A stretch of 7,566 nucleotides of DNA from Desulfobacterales bacterium (GTDB lineage: Bacteria > Desulfobacterota > DSM-4660 > Desulfatiglandales > Desulfatiglandaceae): assembly GCA_021107495.1 (NCBI GenBank), contig JAIOSR010000194.1, positions 1 to 7,566 of the forward strand, given 5' to 3'. The notes under the pieces are model-generated. The model worked only from the letters and a program-made list of their open reading frames with translations, was not told where the DNA came from and did not search any database. The position numbers and the translations under genes were made by a program. Positions 1 through 6,344 of this stretch are shown here, piece by piece. How positions within the stretch are numbered: position 1 is the first letter of the stretch; every line of letters starts with the position of its first letter.

Positions 1-67
1 ACAGCAAGGTTATGCGGCTCTTTGAAAAGAGTTCCGCATGCCTCGACTCCCATCGCCCTTTAAACAC
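1..67 (-). CDS. Putative TonB energy-transducing protein, N-terminal fragment (runs off window)
   Basis: A frame begins with GTG at 67-65, 13 bases after the exbD stop, and stays open to the window edge for 22 codons. It reads VFKGRWESRHAELFSKSRIT and then LL: a short basic cytoplasmic head that appears to enter a hydrophobic stretch. This is how TonB proteins start, and tonB commonly follows exbB-exbD. There is no convincing Shine-Dalgarno sequence before the GTG, so translation may be coupled to exbD. A second frame from an ATG at 53-51 is also open to the edge but reads less like a membrane protein. The identification rests on position and the look of the N-terminus only; the TM helix, proline-rich spacer and C-terminal domain would be outside the window. 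Confidence 0.4.
   Translation of the reverse strand, partial: MFKGRWESRHAELFSKSRITLL
13..40. repeat. Imperfect inverted repeat (ATGCGG...CCGCAT)
   Basis: ATGCGG-CTCTTT pairs with AAAGAG-TT-CCGCAT around a 2-base centre, with a 2-base TT bulge in one arm. No T-run follows on either strand, so it is not a standard intrinsic terminator. It lies inside the putative tonB start region and may be only coding sequence that happens to fold. Confidence 0.35.
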
Positions 68-80
68 CGTTTTTCAGAAA

Positions 81-488
81 TCAGAAGTCTTTCTCCGTTG
101 CCAGGCAAAGCCTTTCCGCCCCTGCCGCCTTTGCGATATCCATAATTTTCACCGCCTTATTGAGAATCACGGCCCGGTCGGCCCTGACAACAACCAGCTT
201 GTCTGTACGGTGTTTTATCATTTCCCTGAGCCTGTCAAAAAGCCCGGCGTAAGAGAACTCCCGGGTTCCAAGAAAGGCCCTCCCCTGTTTGTCCACATAG
301 ATGGTAATGACCTCCTCCGTCTGTGGGGCCGAGGCTTTAGCCTGGGGCAGCTTGATCTTTATCCCTTCTTCAACCATAAAATTGGCTGTAAGTAGAAAAT
401 AGATCAAAAGTAGAAAAACAATATCTATAAGGGATGTCAATGGCATCTGTATCTGTATCCGGTTTTTTCGTCTGTGGTAAACAAGCAT
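81..488 (-). CDS. exbD: ExbD/TolR family biopolymer transport protein
   Basis: This is the proton-channel partner of ExbB in the inner-membrane motor that energises TonB. The 135-residue protein has a basic N-terminus (HRRKNR at 5-10), the family motif PLTSLIDIVFLLLIYFLL at 16-33 forming the single TM helix, and a periplasmic domain. Asp22 in SLIDIVF matches the family's essential protonatable aspartate. The C-terminal part (VVVRADRAVILNKAVKIMDIAKAAG) is the usual ExbD periplasmic fold, where VxxxADxxVxxxxVxxVMDxAxxAG is conserved. The length is typical. The ATG has an AAAGGGG ribosome binding site six bases upstream and starts 11 bases after the exbB stop, so the two are co-translated. TolR is the alternative, but the TonB receptor in the same locus favours ExbD. 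Confidence 0.93.
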   Translation of the reverse strand: MLVYHRRKNRIQIQMPLTSLIDIVFLLLIYFLLTANFMVEEGIKIKLPQAKASAPQTEEVITIYVDKQGRAFLGTREFSYAGLFDRLREMIKHRTDKLVVVRADRAVILNKAVKIMDIAKAAGAERLCLATEKDF

Positions 489-499
489 AACAGCCCCTT

Positions 500-1108
500 T
501 CAGGATCGCCCCCCTAAAGCCTTGATAAAGGATACTGTCCCGTCCTGGAGTTGTGCCTCGTATTTATCTACACGCGCAACCAGGTAACTGTGTGCTACTA
601 TAGTAGGAAGCGCAACGGCCAAACCCAGGGCAGTGGTCAGCATGGCCTCCCAGATACCCCCTGCAAGGACCGCGGCGTTGACCTTTCCGCCCATCTGCTG
701 GATTACCATGAATGCCTTGATCATGCCGAGGACCGTTCCCAAAAGTCCTAATAAAGGCGCTATATTTCCAATAGTGGCCAGGGCCTGGAGATAGTGTAAA
801 AGGCCCCTTACCTCTTCATCCGTGGCATGGACAAGCACCGTCTCCAGGGTTTCCCGGTCCTGATCTTTGACCTCCATGGCGTTAGCCAGGATTCGTCCCA
901 TGGGCGTATTGCTCGTTCCGGCCAACTCGTATGCCTGCTGATCCTCGCCGTTTTTCACGTGCCTGGCGATTTTTTTCACCAACCCATTGCCCCCGATCCG
1001 CAAACGCGCAAAACGGATCAGCCGCTCAAGAAAGATGGCTAAAGCCAGTACTGAGCACAGAAAAATAGGCCCTACTAAAATGCCACCTTTCGAAAGAAAA
1101 TCAATCAT
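500..1108 (-). CDS. exbB: MotA/TolQ/ExbB proton channel family protein
   Basis: This inner-membrane motor subunit assembles with ExbD to drive TonB with the proton motive force. The 202-residue protein has a first TM helix at about 9-28 ending in ERLIRF, a cytoplasmic segment at about 35-105, and TM2 (about 109-133) and TM3 (about 153-176). TM2 carries the family signature PLLGLLGTVLGMI (118-130). TM3 carries AMLTTALGLAVALPT (155-169), including the pore-lining threonines. It lacks the long N-terminal extension of E. coli-type ExbB, as is common for the short ExbB/TolQ form. The start is well set: GAGGAG at 1120-1115 lies six bases before the ATG. It follows the calcium-repeat gene by 28 bases and precedes exbD by 11. 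Confidence 0.93.
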   Translation of the reverse strand: MIDFLSKGGILVGPIFLCSVLALAIFLERLIRFARLRIGGNGLVKKIARHVKNGEDQQAYELAGTSNTPMGRILANAMEVKDQDRETLETVLVHATDEEVRGLLHYLQALATIGNIAPLLGLLGTVLGMIKAFMVIQQMGGKVNAAVLAGGIWEAMLTTALGLAVALPTIVAHSYLVARVDKYEAQLQDGTVSFIKALGGRS

Positions 1109-1116
1109 GTTGTTCT

Positions 1117-1148
1117 CCTCTCACTTTCTCGCTTTCTCACCTGCTCGC
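1117..1148 (-). repeat. Degenerate octanucleotide tandem repeat (GYGAGAAA-like, 4 units)
   Basis: On the minus strand the sequence reads GCGAGCAG, GTGAGAAA, GCGAGAAA, GTGAGAGG: four 8-base units. The run covers the last codons and stop (TGA) of the calcium-repeat gene, the intergenic gap and part of the exbB ribosome binding site, whose GAGGAG is built from the last unit. Slippage here could change the C-terminal tail or the distance to exbB. Confidence 0.6.
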
Positions 1149-2903
1149 TTGTACACCCTCCCACTCCTCAATGTCGGGTTTCCCGTCAAAATTCAGGTCC
1201 CTCGAACGCTTTATCAGTGCCTCTGACTCGTCATACTCCTCCCACAAATCAGCCTTGCCGTCACCGTTCGTGTCTTCCTCCACGCGCACCAATCTCCCCT
1301 TATTATAATGGTACCTTATCTCAATACGGCCGTCTCCGGTACTGTCTTTTTCTGCCCGAACGGCCTCTTCGGCATTATCGTAAAACCAGGTAATGTCCGG
1401 GCCATCACCATGTTCAAGCCTTTCCCGGCTCTTGATCAATTTCCCATCGGAATTGTAGAATTCTTTTAAGTCAAACGTCCCATCACCATTTTCATCAATT
1501 TCTTTGAGCCTCAAGGTACTTTTTTTATAAAAATATCTACCATCCGGATTTCCATCTCCATCCGCATCCATCTCCATAACCGTTGACCATTGGGGCCTGT
1601 CAAACCATTGTGTCGTCTCAAAGCGGCCGTCATTGTCTCTGTCCCTGATAAGCCTGTACTTTTTATCCTTTTTAAAGAAAATCTTCAGGCTGATTCTTCC
1701 GTTTCCCTCTTCGTCTTTCTCGACCCTTGAAAGCCGTCCATCTCGATAATACTCCCACGTATCGATCTTCCCGTTTAGGTCAATGTCGCTCTCTGCCCTC
1801 ACCTTCTCTCCTTTGGCATTGAAATATATCTTTGCATCCGGCTTGCCGTCTGCATTACTGTCCTGGGTCTGGACATAGGGTGTGCCCTTCTTGAAAAGAG
1901 TTACGATTTCCTTGAATCCATCACCATCTGCGTCATGAACCACCTTGACCAGATAACCGTCATTGTAAGTCCTGATCCTGTCAATCCGTCCCGTAGACCG
2001 GGTGTCTTCTTCAGTCCTGTCGAGTAGACCCCTGGCATCAAAATGGGAGAAGAAATCTTTTTTTCCGTCAAAATTGGTATCTTTTGCCTGATACAAAGGT
2101 TTACCCGCCTTATAACGGGTCATAATATCGAAGAGCCCATCACCGTTTCTATCTTCCTGCTGTTCATAAGGCTGGTCATCCTTAAACCTGGTGATGATCT
2201 CAAACCTGCCGTCTTTATCGCTGTCCTTCTTCTGCTCGAAAAGAGATCCTTTTCTGTAAATACGTACCACTTCCATATGTCCATCATTGTCCAGATCATG
2301 GCGGCTTTCTTCAGGAAGGCCCTCTGAATCATAGAAAGTGATCCTTTCGTATCGGCCGTCTCCGTTATCATCAATGTGTCTCTCAACGGGTTTATCATCC
2401 CGGTAGGTTTGCAGGACATTTATCTTGCCGTCACCATTCGTGTCTTTTGTTAAAGATGACAGCCGTCCCTCCTTAAAGTAAGAAATGCTGTCAAACAGAC
2501 CGTCTCCTGTATTGTCTTTGCGGATCTTCAAAGGACATTCCTGCTGATCAAAGTCAATTATTAGATTTACACGGCCTGTTTCGGTTGAGGCCCTTTCACA
2601 GCGGGTCCTTTTTCCATCTTCAAAATAATTCCACTGATCAATCTTCCTGTTGTGATTCGAGTCACTCTCGACTCTTATGACCTGTTCATGAGCGTAGTAT
2701 TGGAACAGGTCCATAACGCCGTCTGCATTGCTGTCGATCTTCAATCTGATGATCTTGCCATGCTCATTAAGGTGGGCTATCCGGTCTGTCTTTCCATCCT
2801 TGTTGGTATCCTGTCGTACCACGTTTTCCATGGCAGATGCCGGGCCGTGCCACATAAAAACAGAAAAAACCAGGAGGATAAATAAAGGAACAATACTGTT
2901 CAC
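1137..2903 (-). CDS. Exported protein of about 23 tandem calcium-loop (DxNxDG) repeats
   Basis: From the GTG at 2903-2901 the protein has 588 residues. Residues 1-24 form a hydrophobic signal segment (PLFILLVFSVFMW) ending in an A-S-A cleavage site. From about residue 32 to the end it is about 23 head-to-tail repeats of 24-25 residues with consensus DxNGDGKxDxxxxYxxGxLxxxxx. Each pairs an Asp/Asn-rich calcium loop, as in EF-hand, dockerin or thrombospondin type 3 loops, with a probable beta-hairpin (YxxG). Several units have lost acidic ligands (ASTETGR, DTRSTGR, DEEGNGR). No enzyme domain or anchor is seen. An upstream in-frame ATG at 3038 would add 45 residues encoded partly by a palindromic repeat and would bury the signal sequence, so it is less likely. 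The GTG has only a weak GGGA, and the n-region lacks Lys/Arg, so the start is uncertain. Function is unknown; a calcium-stabilised periplasmic or surface solenoid is inferred. Confidence 0.85.
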   Translation of the reverse strand: MNSIVPLFILLVFSVFMWHGPASAMENVVRQDTNKDGKTDRIAHLNEHGKIIRLKIDSNADGVMDLFQYYAHEQVIRVESDSNHNRKIDQWNYFEDGKRTRCERASTETGRVNLIIDFDQQECPLKIRKDNTGDGLFDSISYFKEGRLSSLTKDTNGDGKINVLQTYRDDKPVERHIDDNGDGRYERITFYDSEGLPEESRHDLDNDGHMEVVRIYRKGSLFEQKKDSDKDGRFEIITRFKDDQPYEQQEDRNGDGLFDIMTRYKAGKPLYQAKDTNFDGKKDFFSHFDARGLLDRTEEDTRSTGRIDRIRTYNDGYLVKVVHDADGDGFKEIVTLFKKGTPYVQTQDSNADGKPDAKIYFNAKGEKVRAESDIDLNGKIDTWEYYRDGRLSRVEKDEEGNGRISLKIFFKKDKKYRLIRDRDNDGRFETTQWFDRPQWSTVMEMDADGDGNPDGRYFYKKSTLRLKEIDENGDGTFDLKEFYNSDGKLIKSRERLEHGDGPDITWFYDNAEEAVRAEKDSTGDGRIEIRYHYNKGRLVRVEEDTNGDGKADLWEEYDESEALIKRSRDLNFDGKPDIEEWEGVQASR

Positions 2904-2951
2904 AAAATTATCCCGTATACGATTGCAGGGCAGGCCACCTCGCAAGCCTTT

Positions 2952-2987
2952 CAGGCCGGCCCGCCTGTGCGTAGCACGCAGACAGGC
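2952..2987. repeat. REP-like palindromic intergenic repeat
   Basis: A stem pairs GCCTGT-GCGT (2963-2972) with ACGC-AG-ACAGGC (2976-2987) around an AGC loop with a 2-base bulge. Just before it is GGCCGGCC (2954-2961), and CAGGC at 2952-2956 can also pair with GCCTG at 2963-2967. It is much more GC-rich than its surroundings and sits between two genes, as expected for a dispersed palindromic element. No T-run follows it, so it is not a classical terminator, although it could protect or cut the polycistronic mRNA. Only one copy is in the window, so dispersal is inferred. Confidence 0.6.
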
Positions 2988-3000
2988 ACATTGACAGACC

Positions 3001-4371
3001 CTACGATGTTTTATTACACATTTTTGTAAAATAGCCATAGACCAGGCTTCCGATTATAATGGTGCCCGCAGCATACAAAGTGACCATGGGATGACCTTTT
3101 ATGCAGAAAACGATGATCCAGAGGTTGCCAAGGATAAAAAGGATCGGCGTTATCGGGTACCCAACGGTCTTGTACGGACGTTCCACCAAGGGTTTTTTCA
3201 GGCGCAACACCATCATCCCTGCCACCGTGAGCATGGCAAACAGAGAGAGGGTGAATCCAATATATAGAAGGAGCTTGTCAAATGAGGAGGTAAAGACCAT
3301 GCCGATGGCAATTGCTGACTGCAACAAAATAGACGCGCAAGGAGTTTTACGGGCCTTGCTCACCCGCGCGAACAAATTAACGAACGTTTCATCCTTTGCC
3401 ATTGCATAATAAACCCTGGGTCCGGCCATGATCATTGCGCTGATAACAGACAGCAGACACAGTGTAACCGCCAATGAAAAAACTCTTCCCACATGACCCC
3501 CGAACAATGAGATCGCGGATTTGGCCCCTACCTCCAGTACCCCGATCATTTCGTTCATGGGAAGGGCATATATAAAGGTCATGTTCAATAACAGATAAAG
3601 CGCTACTACAATGAGCGTACCTGTGATCAGAGCAAAGGGTATACTCCTTTCCGGGTCTTTAATCTCTCCTCCTAAATACGCAGCCGCGTTCCACCCGCTG
3701 TAAGCGAAGGATATAAAAATAAGCGAAGTGGCAAAGCTCTCTGAAAAAATGAGGCCGGAACTGAATCCGGATCCAAAATTCTCAAAAGAGCCGGTACCAA
3801 AAGCCATTCCCGCAATAATGAAGGCCAGGATCACCGCGATCTTGAATATGGTCAGCACATTCTGCACCCGGCTGCCGAAATGAAGGCTGTAGCTGTGAAT
3901 TAGAGAAAAGATCAGAATGATCCCAGCGGCAAGTATGGTGACCGGTGAAAAGGAAATAACTCCTGCATCAAAAAAGGGGATATCGGGCTTTTGTGTTAGG
4001 TCGTCCGGAAAACTCCGAAAAAAATACCCGGCAAATGCGATAGAGGCCGCTGCAATAGGGGCGGAAAACCCCACGATCAAAGATATCCATCCCGACAGGA
4101 AGGCCATCCATTTGCCAAGGCTTTCCTTTAGAAATACATATTCCCCACCCGCCCTCGGAAACATGGCCCCTAATTCTCCATAGCAAAGGGCCCCGGACAG
4201 GGCAAATACTCCACCTATGATCCAGCAAATGAGCATGGCGAGAGGGTCCCGAACCGCCTCCATAATAAAGCCGGAAGTGGTGAATATTCCCGTCCCTATC
4301 ATATTGGCAATCACCAGAATCGTTGCGGAACCAGGGCCAAGCCCTCTTTTCAAATCATGATCATTTGTCAT
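3001..4371 (-). CDS. APC-superfamily amino acid permease (LAT-like)
   Basis: This is an inner-membrane secondary transporter for amino acids or related amines. From the ATG at 4371 it has 456 residues and about 12 hydrophobic helices. Family signatures are present: GTGIFTTSG (26-34) in unwound TM1, which binds the substrate backbone; PRAGGEYVFL (72-81); FAYSGWNAAAYLGGEIKDPE (222-241) over TM6 and the following loop; GPRVYYAMAKD (317-327); and RPYKTVGYP (398-406). The pattern is closest to LAT/YfnA/SteT-type permeases, but the substrate cannot be read from sequence. In-frame alternatives are a GTG at 4374 and a TTG at 4437, 11 bases after the preceding stop, where GGGG sits too close to serve well as a ribosome site. 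The ATG gives the usual short N-terminus before the RGLG segment. It lies between the methylase fusion and the calcium-repeat gene, and co-transcription is likely. Confidence 0.9.
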   Translation of the reverse strand: MTNDHDLKRGLGPGSATILVIANMIGTGIFTTSGFIMEAVRDPLAMLICWIIGGVFALSGALCYGELGAMFPRAGGEYVFLKESLGKWMAFLSGWISLIVGFSAPIAAASIAFAGYFFRSFPDDLTQKPDIPFFDAGVISFSPVTILAAGIILIFSLIHSYSLHFGSRVQNVLTIFKIAVILAFIIAGMAFGTGSFENFGSGFSSGLIFSESFATSLIFISFAYSGWNAAAYLGGEIKDPERSIPFALITGTLIVVALYLLLNMTFIYALPMNEMIGVLEVGAKSAISLFGGHVGRVFSLAVTLCLLSVISAMIMAGPRVYYAMAKDETFVNLFARVSKARKTPCASILLQSAIAIGMVFTSSFDKLLLYIGFTLSLFAMLTVAGMMVLRLKKPLVERPYKTVGYPITPILFILGNLWIIVFCIKGHPMVTLYAAGTIIIGSLVYGYFTKMCNKTS

Positions 4372-4448
4372 CACGTGCTTCGGCCCTGCCATATCCATAT
4401 CAGTTGTTGATATGTTGGCCTTAGATGATTGATTCAAAACCCCGTCTA

Positions 4449-6218
4449 TCAGTGTTTAAATGCCTTCTTGGCGGACAGACAGGGTCCTATATAGATCAAT
4501 CCCAGGTACTTTTCACGGTAACTTTCCGCCGCTTGCACGAGCCCGTCGAGGGTTGTCCTGATCAGGTGCTCACTTCCCGTGTATCCGGCCTTATAGACGA
4601 GACATGCCGGAGTCCCGCCCGCGTACCATTTTTTAAAAAGCGGCACGAGATCCGGGAGATCCTTGAGGCCCATAAAAACGCACAGGGTTTCACCTTTCTT
4701 AGCCAGTGCTTCAAGCATGGCACTGTTTTTCTTCAGCTCCTGAGGCGTCGACAGTATGATCGATCCGTTACATCCGATATGTCTTTTCAAAAGCGCATTT
4801 GCAACATTAAACGAACTGAGCCCGGGAATAATTTCTATGATACTGTCGTTAAAAGATTCTTTCATATAGCCTGAACCGCTCCAGATGGTGGGATCCCCGT
4901 AATCAAGGATTGCGACGGTTTTTTTCTTATTTAATGCGGCCTTGATGATACCGACCGCGTGGGCTCGCTTTTCCTCGAGGAGTTTATTCAATTCAGTCTC
5001 AGAAAGTCCGGGGTTCTCTCTCTTTAAGGCGTAAGGTCCGAACTCGTACAGATCGAAAAGGATCGGTTTTTCTCCCATGTATTTTGCAAAATTTTTCCTG
5101 ATATCCGGAGGGCAGACGAAGACATCGGCCTTTGCCATATATGAAATAGCCTCCACGCTGATCAGGTTCGTGTCCCCGCTGCCGGTTCCGATCACATAAA
5201 GCCTCGGTTCCTGCCGAATAGAAATAACCTCTATTTTTTCGACCGACTTCACATCCCGGTCTGACATGAGATCATCCGGCGCGACCAGAAAAAATTTCCC
5301 TAATTCGTCTATGGGTTGGCCCTTAAGCCTGTCCGCAATGAAAAGACGATCCCCCGCGGGATTGAGAAAAATCTCTCCATAGGAAAAAAGGCTGCGGTAG
5401 CCGTCAGGGGCCGAAACCATGAATACTTTCGTCAGATCGGGCTTTATGCCGGCGTCCTCGAGAATTCTCTTAACATAGGTTCCTTCGAACTTGTCAAACC
5501 CGTGAAACCCTTTTCCCTCTCCCAAATGCTTGACAGTCATCTTCATTCGAGGATAAGGCGACAGATCCTTTAAGGTCAAAGTCCTGTCCACCGAACCCGT
5601 TACCGTGAATTGGGGAGAAAACAGTTTTTTCATGCTTTTTGTGGGCATTTCCGGGTTCAAATCCACAACTTCTATGGATGTAATTTCATCCAAAGAACGG
5701 TCCGCATATGTATCATGGCTTACCACGAGTTTCGGAAACCCGATTTTCCGATGAAGCTGGTCCATTCGGGGTTTGTATTCTTCCGGGCTGTGACAGCGCT
5801 TGCAATCCTTGCGCGGCATAATCGGAACGGCCGAGGTGGCCACTATAATCCCGCCCGGGTTCCTGTAAAACACTTCCCCCCAGGAAATGGCGACCTGTTT
5901 GCCCTGTCTGTTTCGCACCAGAATGGCTAAGTCCACCTTTTTTTTAAACGCCGTCTCTTCTTTTTCAATCGAGGCAAGCTCGAGCAAAGTCCGTAAAGGG
6001 ACACCCCTGTAATAAAACACACCACGGTAGTCACCGGCCTCTGTCACTTCGTTCAGTTGAACCCTGATAGACTGGCACCTTTCCAGATCCTCGACTGTCA
6101 GATTAAGCGGTTGTTTGACCAAACCGGTAATACTTAAACAGGATGGTGATTTGGCGAAAGATTCCCCAGCAAAAAAGATGAGTAACAATAGAATCGGAAA
6201 TACAAATTTTGTTTTCAT
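4449..6218 (-). CDS. Exported fusion: signal peptide, two sulfite-oxidase-like domains (one with CXXCH), tetrapyrrole methylase
   Basis: The protein has 589 residues. Residues 1-22 are a Sec signal (MKTK, a hydrophobic core, then a cut after SFA). Residues about 27-187 and 203-335 are two related units resembling the sulfite-oxidase molybdopterin-binding fold: each opens with (S/T)(I/V)TG then LTxxDL, continues with a Y-(K/R)-xLLE-like stretch, and closes with a RxxxxxxxIEV strand. Neither has a cysteine where the molybdenum ligand is expected. Unit 1 carries CKRCH (139-143), a c-type haem attachment motif. Residues 339-580 form a full-length tetrapyrrole methylase: YVIGTGSGD (341-349), LDYGDPTIWSGSG (438-450), IIPGLSSFNVANALL (463-477) and a C-terminal LIYIG strand. 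This family methylates corrin or porphyrin intermediates with SAM. The ATG has GGAG five bases upstream. The methylase is in the same frame with no internal stop, so this is a true fusion as sequenced. No second TM segment is seen, so the methylase should be periplasmic; its role is unknown. Confidence 0.85.
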   Translation of the reverse strand: MKTKFVFPILLLLIFFAGESFAKSPSCLSITGLVKQPLNLTVEDLERCQSIRVQLNEVTEAGDYRGVFYYRGVPLRTLLELASIEKEETAFKKKVDLAILVRNRQGKQVAISWGEVFYRNPGGIIVATSAVPIMPRKDCKRCHSPEEYKPRMDQLHRKIGFPKLVVSHDTYADRSLDEITSIEVVDLNPEMPTKSMKKLFSPQFTVTGSVDRTLTLKDLSPYPRMKMTVKHLGEGKGFHGFDKFEGTYVKRILEDAGIKPDLTKVFMVSAPDGYRSLFSYGEIFLNPAGDRLFIADRLKGQPIDELGKFFLVAPDDLMSDRDVKSVEKIEVISIRQEPRLYVIGTGSGDTNLISVEAISYMAKADVFVCPPDIRKNFAKYMGEKPILFDLYEFGPYALKRENPGLSETELNKLLEEKRAHAVGIIKAALNKKKTVAILDYGDPTIWSGSGYMKESFNDSIIEIIPGLSSFNVANALLKRHIGCNGSIILSTPQELKKNSAMLEALAKKGETLCVFMGLKDLPDLVPLFKKWYAGGTPACLVYKAGYTGSEHLIRTTLDGLVQAAESYREKYLGLIYIGPCLSAKKAFKH

Positions 6219-6223
6219 ATAAA

Positions 6224-6227
6224 CTCC
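6224..6227 (-). promoter_or_regulatory. Ribosome binding site of the fusion gene
   Basis: GGAG on the minus strand lies five bases before the ATG at 6218. This fixes the start in front of the signal peptide and so supports export of the fusion protein. Confidence 0.75.
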
Positions 6228-6239
6228 ATAAATATTTTA

Positions 6240-6256
6240 AGCTAAATGAGCTAAAT
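6240..6256. repeat. Two direct copies of AGCTAAAT, period 9
   Basis: AGCTAAAT occurs at 6240-6247 and again at 6249-6256, between the putative promoter and the ribosome binding site of the fusion gene. It could be a half-site pair for a regulator, or chance in an AT-rich leader. Confidence 0.35.
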
Positions 6257-6283
6257 TCCAATTAAGACGCCATAGGCAGTCAA
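6255..6283 (-). promoter_or_regulatory. Candidate sigma-70-type promoter for the fusion gene
   Basis: On the minus strand, TTGACT (6283-6278) is followed by a 17-base spacer and TGGAAT (6260-6255). The -35 matches five of six consensus bases and the -10 only four. It lies about 37 bases before the start codon, so a short leader is possible. The weak -10 may imply activator dependence, or the gene may be read through from the receptor. Confidence 0.35.
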
Positions 6284-6320
6284 CCCTCAGCTGAGGAATT
6301 TAAAAATATCATGCTGAGGG
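6284..6320. repeat. Inverted repeat CCCTCAGC/GCTGAGGG with internal CCTCAGCTGAGG palindrome
   Basis: CCCTCAGC (6284-6291) pairs with GCTGAGGG (6313-6320) across a 21-base AT-rich spacer. A perfect 12-base palindrome, CCTCAGCTGAGG, occupies 6285-6296, so two alternative hairpins share one arm. It abuts the candidate -35 at 6278-6283 and could be an operator or part of a repeat element. Confidence 0.5.
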
Positions 6321-6343
6321 CTGATTGCTGAATGCTGACAGCT
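6313..6343. repeat. Heptanucleotide tandem repeat GCTGANN, about 4.4 units
   Basis: The plus strand reads GCTGAGG, GCTGATT, GCTGAAT, GCTGACA, GCT: a fixed GCTGA plus two variable bases. Such degenerate heptad runs occur between genes in many environmental bacteria. It is non-coding here and separates the receptor from the fusion gene. Confidence 0.65.
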
Positions 6344-6344
6344 T

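Noticed and set aside
10..39. Nine-codon minus-strand mini-ORF (ATG at 39, good GGGAG upstream) as a leader peptide
   Set aside because: It is very short, lies within the putative tonB frame, and no regulatory codons are seen.
12..395. Plus-strand open frame opposite exbD
   Set aside because: It is the antisense shadow of a confidently identified ExbD and has no family-like features.
2120..2419. Minus-strand 99-codon frame within the calcium-repeat gene
   Set aside because: It is out of frame with the repeats; its composition reflects the shifted reading of the repetitive coding DNA.
1137..2811. CRISPR-like or satellite DNA reading of the periodic sequence
   Set aside because: The 72-75-base periodicity is at protein level with diverged DNA, and no identical repeats or unique spacers occur.
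2963..2987. Intrinsic terminator after the permease
   Set aside because: The stem is bulged and no T-run follows in the direction of transcription; a dispersed palindrome fits better.
4425..4874. Plus-strand 149-codon frame opposite the methylase end
   Set aside because: It lies antisense to conserved methylase motifs and shows no recognisable domain; the coding signal is on the minus strand.
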